Notes: generated from the letters alone by a model not told the origin. A stretch of DNA of 40,727 nucleotides from Clostridia bacterium (GCA_021202495.1 JAJQCX010000087.1:1-40727), one strand, 5' to 3'. Positions 1 through 7,883 are shown, counted from the first letter of the stretch. Translations and numbers: made by a program.

Positions 1-13
1 GCGGACTTGGGGG

Positions 14-85
14 CTATTTTGCTTTTAGCGCAAATATCGCAAGAAATATTAAAGTCAAAATTATAACTCTGACAATCTGCCTCAT
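14..85 (-). CDS. possible 23-residue hydrophobic peptide
   Basis: This reading frame is too short for the ORF track. It starts ATG after a very strong site (AAGGGGAGGTGATTATC) and encodes MRQIVRVIILTLIFLAIFAL followed by KAK and a TAG stop. The product would be one basic-ended transmembrane helix. A plausible sigma-A promoter (TTGCAA, 18 bp, TATAAT) lies about 100 bases upstream on the same strand, and the leader between holds a small GC-rich inverted repeat. I do not recognise the family. Single-helix peptides of this kind include type I toxins and small membrane regulators, but nothing here fixes the role. The gene could also be chance. Confidence 0.4.
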   Translation of the reverse strand: MRQIVRVIILTLIFLAIFALKAK

Positions 86-183
86 GATAATCACCTCCCC
101 TTAAATAGGGTCAGGTGACATAACCGCCCGGTTTTTAAGCCGGTTTGTCTTACCTTTAACATCGGAATAATCCAATGTTTTTT

Positions 184-213
184 ATTATAAGGCATTTTTT
201 TGTCGAATTGCAA
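184..213 (-). promoter_or_regulatory. candidate promoter for the 23-residue peptide
   Basis: On the minus strand TTGCAA (208-213) is followed after 18 bp by TATAAT (184-189). It points at the small peptide frame and is back to back with the mscL promoter. Confidence 0.45.
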
Positions 214-242
214 GAACAAATGCGTAATTTTATTACAATGCG

Positions 243-271
243 TTGACAAAACCTCAAAATAAGCATATAAT
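243..271 (+). promoter_or_regulatory. mscL promoter
   Basis: TTGACA (243-248), 17 bp, TATAAT (266-271): a perfect sigma-A consensus about 30 bases upstream of the mscL ribosome site. Confidence 0.85.
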
Positions 272-309
272 TGTCTTATCAAATTTAATTTTGTCGGAGG
301 GTATACATA

Positions 310-726
310 ATGAGCAATCTGCTTAAACAATTCAAAGAGTTTGCCTTCAAGGGCAACGTCATTGACATGGCTGTCGGCGTCATTGTCGGCGGCGCGTTCA
401 GCACCATCGTCACCTCGCTTGTCAACGACATCATCATGCCCATATTCGGCTACTTTACCGCGGGCGTAAATTTTGACAGCCTGAAGATTGTCCTCTCGGC
501 CGCAACCGAGGAAAAAGAGGAAGCCGCAATCATGTACGGCAGCTTCATTCAGAACATTGTCAATTTCTTAATTATCGCAGTCTGCATTTTCGCCGCGATA
601 ACGCTCGTCAATAAGGCAATGCACAAGGACAAAAAGGAAGAAGCGCCCGCCGCTCCTCCCGCCCCCACCGAAGCCGAGCTTTTGACGGAAATCCGCGACC
701 TTTTGAAGGAACAGAAAAACGCATAA
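310..726 (+). CDS. mscL: large-conductance mechanosensitive channel MscL
   Basis: MscL is a homopentameric membrane channel that opens under high membrane tension and releases solutes during osmotic downshock. The 138-residue product has the family's usual length and layout. A short amphipathic N-terminus (SNLLKQFKEFAFKGNV) leads into the conserved first helix, with IDMAVGVIVGGAF at about 18-30. A periplasmic loop follows, then a second helix at about 77-100 and a charged C-terminal helix containing a PAAPPAPTEAELLTEIRDLL segment. The ATG follows GGAGGG at 8 bases. The gene has its own strong promoter and terminator, so it is monocistronic. Confidence 0.96.
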   Translation: MSNLLKQFKEFAFKGNVIDMAVGVIVGGAFSTIVTSLVNDIIMPIFGYFTAGVNFDSLKIVLSAATEEKEEAAIMYGSFIQNIVNFLIIAVCIFAAITLVNKAMHKDKKEEAPAAPPAPTEAELLTEIRDLLKEQKNA

Positions 727-741
727 CGATCAAGATTATCA

Positions 742-767
742 GGCTTGTCGTAAGACAAGCCCTTTTT
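742..767 (+). terminator. intrinsic terminator after mscL
   Basis: GGCTTGTC, a 4-base loop and GACAAGCC form a perfect 8-bp stem followed by CTTTTT. Confidence 0.88.
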
Positions 768-809
768 ACACCGTAAATTTATCGAAAAAATGTTCTGCCA
801 ATTTTCTTA

Positions 810-838
810 TTGATTTTATCTTTCCTCTATGCTATTAT
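810..838 (+). promoter_or_regulatory. promoter of the HAD hydrolase gene
   Basis: TTGATT (810-815), 17 bp, TATTAT (833-838). The upstream start in the ORF track (810) falls inside the -35 box, which supports the ATG at 861 as the true start. Confidence 0.65.
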
Positions 839-860
839 ATCAGCACGAGGTGAACAAAAA

Positions 861-1487
861 ATGGTTGACGGAATAATATTTGATTTGGACGGAACAATGT
901 GGGACAGCTGCGACGCCGTTTTGATAGCATGGGACGAAACAAGCCGAAAATACGGCTGCGGCGCACTCACAAAAAAAGATATGCAGGGCATTATGGGCAT
1001 GGTGATAAAGGATGCCGGAGTTAAGCTTTTCGGAAAATACGTCGGCGAGGAAAAGGCAAAGGAAATTGCCGCCGAATGTGCCGAGCGCGAAATCGCTTAT
1101 CTTGAAAAAATGGGCGGCAAGCTCTACCCCAAGCTTTGCGAAACGCTCTCCGAACTCAAAAAGAAATACCCGCTTTTCATCGTCTCGAACTGCGAAAACG
1201 GCTACATCGAAGCCTTTATGAAATACCATGACACCGCGAAGTTTTTTGACGATTACGAGCACTGCGGCAGAACGGGGCTGACAAAGGACGGAAACATAAA
1301 GCTTTTGACAAAGCGCAATAACCTCAAATCCCCCGTCTATGTCGGCGACACCCAAACCGACCGCGACGCCGCAAACGCGGCAGGCGCAGCTTTCATCTAC
1401 GCCGCCTACGGCTTCGGCACAGTCGACAGCTTCGACGCCGAAATAGAAACCTTCGCCGATTTGCCTAACGCTTTGGAAACATTATAA
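861..1487 (+). CDS. HAD-family phosphatase (phosphoglycolate phosphatase-like)
   Basis: The product is a 208-residue haloacid-dehalogenase-type hydrolase, a soluble phosphatase acting on a small phosphorylated metabolite. Motif I is FDLDGTMWD at about 7-15, with the nucleophile Asp8 and acid/base Asp10. Motif II is FIVSNC, near residue 112. Motif IV is VYVGDTQTDRDAA near the C-terminus. A helical cap is inserted between motifs I and II, as in the Gph/PGP subfamily. The ATG at 861 sits after GAGGTG and downstream of a promoter, so the longer frame starting at 810 is rejected. The substrate cannot be read from the sequence. Confidence 0.88.
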   Translation: MVDGIIFDLDGTMWDSCDAVLIAWDETSRKYGCGALTKKDMQGIMGMVIKDAGVKLFGKYVGEEKAKEIAAECAEREIAYLEKMGGKLYPKLCETLSELKKKYPLFIVSNCENGYIEAFMKYHDTAKFFDDYEHCGRTGLTKDGNIKLLTKRNNLKSPVYVGDTQTDRDAANAAGAAFIYAAYGFGTVDSFDAEIETFADLPNALETL

Positions 1488-1496
1488 AGCTTATAC

Positions 1497-1530
1497 AAAA
1501 GGACAGGCATCTCCGCCCGTCCTTTTAAAA
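1497..1530. terminator. bidirectional terminator between convergent genes
   Basis: AAAAGGAC (1497-1504) pairs with GTCCTTTT (1519-1526). The A-rich and T-rich ends allow use in both directions between the HAD gene and the AI-2E family gene. Confidence 0.7.
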
Positions 1531-1544
1531 TTTATAATTCATTC

Positions 1545-1607
1545 AAAATGCGCCCCGCGCGTTTTTACCTCAACTCCACACTTCACACTCCACTCTCAAC
1601 ACTCTTC
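1545..1607 (-). repeat. GTGGAGT-type repeat at the 3' end of the AI-2E gene
   Basis: Read on the minus strand, the last codons and the flank are a quasi-tandem GAGTG/GGAGT/GAAGTG tract running into a GTTGAGG...CGCGCG segment. The same order is found at the 3' end of the DUF1016 gene (36171-36250). In both genes the tract encodes the final residues and the stop codon. Confidence 0.5.
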
Positions 1608-2698
1608 TCCGTATCTTTAGCCAACAATTTATACACCGCCGCCGCAAGCGGTACGCCTACCAACATACCCAAAATGCCCGAAACGCTGCCGCCCACGGTC
1701 ACGGCAGCGAGCACCCAAATGCCGGGAAGCCCTATGGAGCTTCCGACAACGCGCGGATATATCAAGTTTCCCTCAAGCTGCTGCAAAACGACGAGGAAAA
1801 CAAGAAATATCACAGCCTTAATCGGCGACTCCGACAGCATCATCACCGCGCCCACAGCGCCGCCTATGTACGCGCCCGCAACGGGTATCAGCGCCGTAAA
1901 GCCCACCAAAACGCCGATCATGCCCGCATACGGCAGGCGCAAAATCATCATGCCTATCGCGCAAAGCGAGCCCAAAATAACAGCCTCTATGCACTGACCG
2001 ACAATGTATTTGTGAAAGCTTTCGTTCAAAACGCCCAAAACATAATATATCTTGTCATTTGCCTTCTGCGGCAGGTATCTTGTCATAAGCTTTTTAAACT
2101 GCCTCTGCACCCTCTCGCGGTCAGCCAAAAGGTACAGCGCAAACACAAACCCAATCACCCACGAAACAATGCTCGACACAACGCGCGAAACAATGCTTAT
2201 CACGGTTCCCGCCGTGCCGCTGATGCCCGAGGCGAGCGCCTTTGCCGCGCTTTCAAGCGCCGTCTTCCAATCAATTGACGATAAATATTCCTCGATATTC
2301 TCCGGCATATGGCTTTGAACAATGTCGCTCGCCATAAATTCCTGCACCATCGGCGGCACCTTTTCAACAAGCAGCTTCACGCATGATGCAAGCTCGGGAA
2401 TGACAATTCCCACCACAAGGCACAACGCCGCGGCAAGCGTTATTATAGCCAATACCATGCACACTGCTCTGCGGCTTTTTATAACAGCCTTCGCCTTCGA
2501 TTTGGGAAAGTAGTGCCGCTCGTAAAACGAAACGATTATATTTAACACATACGCTATAACGCACCCAATCAAAAGCGGCATTGCCGCACTCGCGAGCGTC
2601 GCCAAAATCCCCGACGCCCAATCCCAATAATATATCACCAAAAAGAGTGCGAATACACATCCCAAAATTCTTAAAAGCCGCTTATTTTCAGCCTTCAA
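1583..2698 (-). CDS. AI-2E family membrane transporter
   Basis: This belongs to the AI-2E/PerM/YtvI permease family of polytopic membrane proteins, whose members export autoinducer-2 or exchange ions; many are uncharacterised. It has about eight membrane segments: two close together at the N-terminus (about 10-60), one at 70-95, then a large extracytoplasmic helical region, and a C-terminal bundle of helices that includes GFTALIPVAGAYIGG and IGLPGIWVLAAVTVGG, both typical of the family. The track start is TTG at 2704, but the GGGAGG ribosome site is only 2 bases from it. The next TTG, at 2698, sits 8 bases away, so I prefer it (371 residues). The last residues (SVESGV) come from a repeat tract. 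Confidence 0.9.
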   Translation of the reverse strand: MKAENKRLLRILGCVFALFLVIYYWDWASGILATLASAAMPLLIGCVIAYVLNIIVSFYERHYFPKSKAKAVIKSRRAVCMVLAIITLAAALCLVVGIVIPELASCVKLLVEKVPPMVQEFMASDIVQSHMPENIEEYLSSIDWKTALESAAKALASGISGTAGTVISIVSRVVSSIVSWVIGFVFALYLLADRERVQRQFKKLMTRYLPQKANDKIYYVLGVLNESFHKYIVGQCIEAVILGSLCAIGMMILRLPYAGMIGVLVGFTALIPVAGAYIGGAVGAVMMLSESPIKAVIFLVFLVVLQQLEGNLIYPRVVGSSIGLPGIWVLAAVTVGGSVSGILGMLVGVPLAAAVYKLLAKDTEKSVESGV

Positions 2699-2738
2699 TT
2701 TCAATTCCTCCCGCTCTGAAAATACATAAGTAAATTAT

Positions 2739-2767
2739 TTGACTTTTGTTACGCTAACTATTATAAT
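2739..2767 (+). promoter_or_regulatory. promoter of the TetR-type regulator
   Basis: TTGACT (2739-2744), 17 bp, TATAAT (2762-2767), directed at the regulator. It lies in the divergent space shared with the AI-2E permease, where an autoregulated repressor would be expected to bind. Confidence 0.75.
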
Positions 2768-2859
2768 ATATTTATATATTTCTTTCAAGACATAATTTTA
2801 AAATTCTGTCACTTAATTGACACTTTTTCAATTTTGTTTCCGTATTGGGGGGATTGACC

Positions 2860-3417
2860 ATGCAGGAAAAAACCGATTTGAGAATTATCAAAACATACGC
2901 CGCGCTCACAAACGCTTTTCACAAGCTTCTTTCCGAAAAGGCGTTTGAGGAAATTACCGTAAATGAGCTTTGTAACCGCGCCGTCATTCGCCGCGCCACC
3001 TTTTACAAGCATTTTGCCGACAAATACGAATTTTTAACCTTTGTTCTCCGCCAAATGAAGCGTGATTTTGCCGAAAGCTTAAATTTAAACCCTCAGGCTG
3101 CGCTTACCGAGGATGATATTTCAAAAATCATATCCTCCGTTTTGGATTATGCCGAAAAAAATATGTCCGCACTGCGCTCCCTTTTGGGCGGCAGCACATC
3201 CGCCGCCGTCACCGAAGCGCTGACGGAACAGATGTCGTCGGACATAAAAACATACATTAAATTTTCTTCCCCCGTCTCCGACGAACTGCAAAGCCGCCTT
3301 TTGGCGGGCGCGCTCATCCAGGGAGTGGAATGGTGGCTTTTCCGCCGCGGTCAAATTTCAAAATCCGAAATGGCACGTCAGTTAAATCTCTTTGTCTGTA
3401 AATGTATTTTTGGCTGA
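2860..3417 (+). CDS. TetR/AcrR family transcriptional regulator
   Basis: This is a 185-residue DNA-binding regulator. The N-terminal helix-turn-helix covers about residues 8-55, with the typical motif order KAFEEITVNELCNRAVIRRATFYKHF and the aromatic YKHF end of the recognition helix. The remaining part is an all-helical ligand/dimer domain that I cannot match to an effector. The ATG at 2860 follows GGGGGGA at 6 bases; the TTG at 2845 overlaps that site and is rejected. The gene is divergent from the AI-2E family permease, so control of that permease is a fair guess. A strong hairpin terminator follows. Confidence 0.88.
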   Translation: MQEKTDLRIIKTYAALTNAFHKLLSEKAFEEITVNELCNRAVIRRATFYKHFADKYEFLTFVLRQMKRDFAESLNLNPQAALTEDDISKIISSVLDYAEKNMSALRSLLGGSTSAAVTEALTEQMSSDIKTYIKFSSPVSDELQSRLLAGALIQGVEWWLFRRGQISKSEMARQLNLFVCKCIFG

Positions 3418-3420
3418 CTT

Positions 3421-3444
3421 GCGCGGCGCAAGCCGCGCTTTTTT
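3421..3444 (+). terminator. terminator after the TetR gene
   Basis: GCGCGGC, GCAA loop, GCCGCGC and TTTTTT: a strong intrinsic terminator. It touches the stop codon of the convergent minus-strand gene. Confidence 0.88.
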
Positions 3445-5021
3445 CAACTCATTTTTACAATAACAACGCCGTTTACAATCTTTGTGCTTCCCTCTGCGGG
3501 GTACGCCGGCATTTCCCGAACCTCTTCCAGCTCCGAAAATTCATCTACAACCTCTGTTCCGTCGCCGTATATCTGATCCTCCCAACCGCAGTAACGCTGC
3601 AAAAACAGGTTATAGCCATAGCTTCTTATAAAATCGCTCATGTTAAAGCTTCCCGTCACGCCCACGTCCTCCAGCTCCGGCGTGCTGTTGTAGTCGGAGA
3701 TTGAATTTCCTATCAAGAGCGTCGTCATTCCCGGCTCATAGCCTTCCGTCTGCTGCACCGCCATGAGTAAGCGGTTTCCGAACGCAACCGACTGCTGCTC
3801 CACAATGTCCGACTTAAAATATGCCTCATTGTCACGCAGCGCGTAATTTGCCGAAAGGATAACCGCGCCCAAGATAACGCACCACACGCAAACTGTCGCC
3901 GCTATCCTGCCCGCCTTTGAGCCTTGTTCCCGCACGCTGTAAGCGTAATCTCCCATCGCCACCGCTGCCACGGGCAGCATACACAAGCCGAAAATCATCA
4001 GCGTGTGTATTTGTTCCGCCGGTATCGCCGCCATAATGAGCGTGAGATTTGCCGCCAAGGGGAAAACAATAACGAGCGCCGCAAGGAGTAAAATTTGCTG
4101 CCAATGAAGCTTGCGGCGGAAAAGAATAAACATCCCTACCCCTACTGCCGCTATGACCATCACACAAAACGCCGCGATTGCGGGAGCGGAATGCAATCCG
4201 AAACTGTCCGATATAAAATATTCCATGTAATATTTGTACGCCGAAACTATCAGCCACGGCAAATCCCCAAAATGAATGCCCATGTCGGCAAGACCCATGT
4301 AATCGACCAATCCGCTCTCCGGAGCCGCAAACTGAGCTGCAATGTAGTACGCCGCAACTCCCACTCCAAGCGCAATGACGTATTTTAACGCGTTTTTCAA
4401 AACATCCGAAAGCTTCTTGTCCCCATCGAGCAAATCAAAAATAAGAGCCCCAACCAGCATTGCGGCTGCAACGCACACATATGCCTGATATATCGACGCC
4501 GAAAGCGCAACGCAAATTCCGCCGACCACGCACCAAATCGGGTTTCTTCTCTTAATTGTCAAATACGCGCCCAAGCACGCCAAAAAGAGGCTAAACATAT
4601 ACGCGTCCGCCGAAAACATGTAAAAATTGTTCGACGCAATGCTCGGGAACGTCACCATCAGCGCCGACGCCGCAATACAGCCTATCGCGCTTCTTATCCG
4701 CATAACTGACACCGCGAGACACGCCGAGACCGAGAGCAGCAGCGCCGAAATCAACCCTATCACCCACGAAACGCTGAAGCTTCCGTCCAGCATCATCACA
4801 AGCGGCAGCAGCCATCTTCCCGACATAGCACCGTAATCCGACCCGAACATCGCCCCCACGTTGTCGTGATTTAAAAGCAGCTTGCAATATGCCTGATGAT
4901 GCACAATAAGGCAAAGCGCAAACGCCGCCGTAAACGTTATCAAAATATGTCTCGGAATTTTCTCAAAAAGCCTCCGCAGCGCTCCCTGCGGCGCGGCAAT
5001 CCCCAACGCGTTATCGTCCAT
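3444..5021 (-). CDS. GtrII-like glucosyltransferase-domain membrane protein
   Basis: The 525-residue integral membrane protein has about 11-12 hydrophobic segments and a soluble C-terminal region of about 100 residues. Early motifs (NHDNVGAMFGSDYGAMSGRW, with an acidic pair after the first helix, and SADAYMFSLFLACLGAYL) fit the Glucos_trans_II (GtrII) family, relatives of phage serotype-converting glucosyltransferases. Members transfer sugars from lipid-linked donors to surface glycans on the outer face of the membrane. The gene stands alone with its own promoter, so no acceptor can be inferred. The ATG lies about 10 bases from an AGAGGA site. Confidence 0.8.
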   Translation of the reverse strand: MDDNALGIAAPQGALRRLFEKIPRHILITFTAAFALCLIVHHQAYCKLLLNHDNVGAMFGSDYGAMSGRWLLPLVMMLDGSFSVSWVIGLISALLLSVSACLAVSVMRIRSAIGCIAASALMVTFPSIASNNFYMFSADAYMFSLFLACLGAYLTIKRRNPIWCVVGGICVALSASIYQAYVCVAAAMLVGALIFDLLDGDKKLSDVLKNALKYVIALGVGVAAYYIAAQFAAPESGLVDYMGLADMGIHFGDLPWLIVSAYKYYMEYFISDSFGLHSAPAIAAFCVMVIAAVGVGMFILFRRKLHWQQILLLAALVIVFPLAANLTLIMAAIPAEQIHTLMIFGLCMLPVAAVAMGDYAYSVREQGSKAGRIAATVCVWCVILGAVILSANYALRDNEAYFKSDIVEQQSVAFGNRLLMAVQQTEGYEPGMTTLLIGNSISDYNSTPELEDVGVTGSFNMSDFIRSYGYNLFLQRYCGWEDQIYGDGTEVVDEFSELEEVREMPAYPAEGSTKIVNGVVIVKMS

Positions 5022-5061
5022 TTCTCATTATTCCTCTTTTCTTTTAGAAATCAGCCATTCC

Positions 5062-5090
5062 ATTGTAACACCGACCAATCTCAAAATCAA
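5062..5090 (-). promoter_or_regulatory. promoter of the GtrII-like gene
   Basis: On the minus strand TTGATT (5085-5090), 17 bp, TACAAT (5062-5067), about 40 bases upstream of the start codon. Confidence 0.7.
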
Positions 5091-5142
5091 GCGGAATTAC
5101 CCAAATTTTTTAGGTTTTTGAACTGTTGCAAGTAAATGCTGT

Positions 5143-5230
5143 CATTCTAACCTTTTTCTCTTCATCCTCTTGACAAAAAACGAAGAGAGTGGTTAGAATA
5201 TGATTAGAATGGTTAGAATGTGGTTAGAAT
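5143..5230 (+). repeat. GGTTAGAAT iterons around the AlbA_2 gene promoter
   Basis: There are four direct copies of GGTTAGAAT (5191-5199; 5202-5210 as GATTAGAAT; 5211-5219; 5222-5230), with starts spaced 11, 9 and 11 bases apart. One inverted copy, CATTCTAACC, lies at 5143-5152. The first direct copy contains the -10 box and the rest cover the transcription start region, so the array is well placed as an operator. Confidence 0.8.
5170..5199 (+). promoter_or_regulatory. promoter inside the GGTTAGAAT array
   Basis: TTGACA (5170-5175), 18 bp, TAGAAT (5194-5199). The -10 element is part of the first iteron. Confidence 0.75.
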
Positions 5231-5249
5231 ATTTACAAGGTGAGATTAT

Positions 5250-6560
5250 ATGATTTTCAAAGAAAGCGAAACCGTAGAATTAAAATCCATCGTAACGGAC
5301 GACATAAAAAAAGAAATTATCGCCTTTGCCAACTGCGAGGGCGGCAGGCTGTATGTCGGCGTTCAAAACGACGGCGGCGTCATCGGAGTTGACAATCCCG
5401 ATAACACGGCTCTTCAAATCAGCAATATGATTCGCGACGCCGTCAAGCCCGATCTTACAATGTTTCTGCATTACGAAACTCTGAATGTCGAGGGCAGGCA
5501 AATTGTCGCCGTCGACGTTCAAAAAGGCTCCGACCGCCCTTATTATATCGCAAAAAAAGGGCTTCGTCCCGAAGGCGTCTATGTTCGTCAGGGATATTTC
5601 TCAGCTCCCGCCACAACCGCCGTCATTCGCCAATTGATCAAGGAAACCGACGGCGACCGCTTTGAAGATATGCGTTCGTTGGAGCAAGATTTGACCTTTG
5701 AATTTGCCGCAAAGGAATTTTCGGCAAGAAACATTCCCTTTGCCCAAGCTCAAATGAAAACCTTGGGACTTATGAGCCGCGACGGTGTTTACACCAATCT
5801 CGCACTTCTTCTCTCCGACCAATGCTCTCACACCATCAAAGCAGCCGTTTTTGAAGGCTGCGACCAAAACGAATTTAAAGACCGCCGTGAATTTTCCGGC
5901 TCGCTCTTCAAGCAAATGCATGATGTCTATGATTACATTGATTTTCGCAACCAAACCCATTCCTCGTTTGACAAGCTGCTGAGAATTGACAATCGCGACT
6001 ATCCCGAAGTCGCGCTGCGTGAAGCATTGTTCAACCTTCTTGTACACCGCGAATATTCGTTCAGCGCAAGCAGCTTTATCCGCATTTTTCAAGACAGAAT
6101 TGAATTTACATCAATCGGCGGACTTGTCGGCGGTGTAACCCTGAACGACATTTCAATGGGCATTTCCGTCTGCCGCAACGTCAAGCTCGCAAATGTCTTC
6201 TATCGCCTTGAACTTATCGAAGCCTATGGCACCGGCATTTCCAAAATCATAAAAGCGTATTCCGCATACGGCAAAGCGCCGAAAATAGAAACCTCCGACA
6301 ACGCTTTTAAAATCACTCTTCCCAATTTGAATTATCAATCCCGCGAAACTCAAAAAGCGCCCTCATATCAAAGCGCCCCCGAAGAAAAGGTAATCGCTCT
6401 CGCCGAGAGCAAAGGCATTGTAACGAGAAAAGATGTTGAGACGCTTCTCGGCACAAAACAGTCCTCCGCGGGACGCATCCTCAAAAACCTCGTTCAATCA
6501 GGACAACTCATCCGCGAAGGCGGCGGCAAAAGCACCCGCTACCGCCCGGAAAAAACCTGA
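5250..6560 (+). CDS. AlbA_2 / HATPase_c_4 / winged-helix regulator
   Basis: This 436-residue protein belongs to a common family annotated as a putative DNA-binding or ATP-binding protein. The N-terminal Schlafen AlbA_2 domain covers about 1-120 (FKESETVELK, IAFANCEGGRLYVGVQNDG, YVRQGYFSAPA). A GHKL-type HATPase_c_4 domain follows at about 245-345, with EVALREALFNLLVHREYS as the Asn-containing N-box region and EAYGTGISKI as a glycine-rich box. A C-terminal winged helix lies at about 375-432 (GIVTRKDVETLLGTKQSSAGRILKNL). The ATG follows AAGGTGAG at 5 bases. The repeat array on its promoter suggests autoregulation. The biological role is unknown. Confidence 0.87.
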   Translation: MIFKESETVELKSIVTDDIKKEIIAFANCEGGRLYVGVQNDGGVIGVDNPDNTALQISNMIRDAVKPDLTMFLHYETLNVEGRQIVAVDVQKGSDRPYYIAKKGLRPEGVYVRQGYFSAPATTAVIRQLIKETDGDRFEDMRSLEQDLTFEFAAKEFSARNIPFAQAQMKTLGLMSRDGVYTNLALLLSDQCSHTIKAAVFEGCDQNEFKDRREFSGSLFKQMHDVYDYIDFRNQTHSSFDKLLRIDNRDYPEVALREALFNLLVHREYSFSASSFIRIFQDRIEFTSIGGLVGGVTLNDISMGISVCRNVKLANVFYRLELIEAYGTGISKIIKAYSAYGKAPKIETSDNAFKITLPNLNYQSRETQKAPSYQSAPEEKVIALAESKGIVTRKDVETLLGTKQSSAGRILKNLVQSGQLIREGGGKSTRYRPEKT

Positions 6561-6587
6561 GACAAATCTAATATCTCAAAATCCCCA

Positions 6588-6616
6588 TTGACATCCCTCC
6601 GTTTTTACGATAAAAT
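6588..6616 (+). promoter_or_regulatory. promoter of the AAA-DUF4143 gene
   Basis: TTGACA (6588-6593), 17 bp, TAAAAT (6611-6616). The -10 box lies inside the left arm of the palindrome, so the transcript would start near its centre. Confidence 0.78.
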
Positions 6617-6647
6617 AAATTGTAATTTACTTTATCGTAAAAACGGA
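6598..6647. repeat. 50-nt near-perfect palindrome at the DUF4143 promoter
   Basis: The outer arms are TCCGTTTTTACGATAAA (6598-6614) and TTTATCGTAAAAACGGA (6631-6647). The inner arms are TAAATT and AATTTA around a 2-base centre. Only one of 25 pairs fails. It carries the -10 box on one side and the first part of the GGAGG ribosome site (6645-6649) on the other. Confidence 0.88.
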
Positions 6648-6656
6648 GGCTTCCAT

Positions 6657-7883
6657 ATGCAATATATTCATCGTACACCGGAGCGCAAATTTCTCAGAAT
6701 GAGCTCTTTTTTCAAAGCCGTCCTTGTGACGGGCGCAAGGCAGGTCGGCAAAACAACAATGCTTAAGCATCTTGCGAAGGACACCGAGCGCACCTATGTT
6801 TCCATGGATAATATTATGGTGCGCACGCTCGCCAAATCCGATCCCGTCCTTTTTTTCCAAACCTACAAGCCGCCCATCATTATCGATGAAATTCAAAAGG
6901 CGCCCGAGCTTTTTGAGCAAATCAAAATCATCTGTGACGAAAGCGAGGAAACGGGGCTTTTTTGGCTCACGGGCTCTCAGCAATATAATATGATGAAAAA
7001 CGTCCGCGAAACGCTTGCCGGCAGGGTCGGCATTTTAGAGCTGTACAGCCTTACCGCAAACGAAATCGAAGGGCGCGCGTTTCAAAACGAGCTTGATTTT
7101 TCCTTTCAATGCCTTAGAGAGAGAATGCCCTTCGCCCCAAAAAACAATATCCTCGATGTCTTTGAGCATATATGGTGCGGCGGTATGCCTGCCGCCCTCA
7201 CTGCTGACGGCGAGCTGCACCGGGAATATTTCAATTCATACATCGAAACATATCTCATGCGCGACGTTTCAGAGGACGGCGGCGTCACCGACACTGTCAA
7301 ATTCAGCAGGTTTCTCATCGCCTGCGCCGCGCTTTGCGCCGAGCAGGTCAATTACAAAACATTAGCCGATGCCGCCGATATTTCACAGCCGCTCGCCAAG
7401 GATTGGCTTCGTCTTTTGCAAAGCTTGGGCATCATTTATCTTTTGCAGCCCTTTGCGAACAACGCTCTCAAGCGCCTTGTGAAAACTCCCAAGCTTTATT
7501 TTTGCGACACCGCTTTAGCCGCCCATCTCTCCGGCTGGCTCACACGGGACACGCTGATGAACGGCGCGGCAAGCGGGCACTATTTTGAAAATCATGTCGT
7601 CATCGAGCTCGTGAAAAACTTTGCCTATTCTCCCTCAAAAGTTAATTTAAGCTATTACCGCGACTCCAATGCTAAAGAAATAGACCTGTTTATCGAAGAA
7701 AACGGGCTAATTCACCCTTTGGAAATAAAGAAATCCGCCAATCCCGACCGCCGGGAGGTCAAAAAATACGAAATTCTTGACAAAACCAACCTCTCACGCG
7801 GCAGCGGCGGCATAATATGTATGTGTGAGGAGCCCATCCCCATCGACGACAAAAACTCATTTATCCCCTGCAATTTAATCTAA
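6657..7883 (+). CDS. AAA ATPase with DUF4143 domain
   Basis: The 408-residue product is an ATP-binding protein of the AAA_14/DUF4143 family, of unknown cellular role. Walker A is GARQVGKTT at 26-34 and Walker B is PPIIIDEIQ at about 72-80. A sensor-like LTGSQQYNMM follows. The middle region resembles a winged helix (ADISQPLAKDWLRLL). The C-terminal DUF4143 part is a PDDEXK-like fold ending in YYRDSNAKEIDLFIEENG and LEIKKSANPD. The start is ATG at 6657, 7 bases after GGAGG; the track start at 6588 lies in the -35 box and is rejected. It is a neighbour of another ATPase-type regulator but has its own promoter. Confidence 0.9.
   Translation: MQYIHRTPERKFLRMSSFFKAVLVTGARQVGKTTMLKHLAKDTERTYVSMDNIMVRTLAKSDPVLFFQTYKPPIIIDEIQKAPELFEQIKIICDESEETGLFWLTGSQQYNMMKNVRETLAGRVGILELYSLTANEIEGRAFQNELDFSFQCLRERMPFAPKNNILDVFEHIWCGGMPAALTADGELHREYFNSYIETYLMRDVSEDGGVTDTVKFSRFLIACAALCAEQVNYKTLADAADISQPLAKDWLRLLQSLGIIYLLQPFANNALKRLVKTPKLYFCDTALAAHLSGWLTRDTLMNGAASGHYFENHVVIELVKNFAYSPSKVNLSYYRDSNAKEIDLFIEENGLIHPLEIKKSANPDRREVKKYEILDKTNLSRGSGGIICMCEEPIPIDDKNSFIPCNLI

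Noticed and set aside
5143-5230. GGTTAGAAT copies as a CRISPR array or replication iterons
   Set aside because: The units are 9 bases with 0-2 base gaps and no spacers, and they sit on a promoter next to a regulator gene; there is no replication gene nearby.
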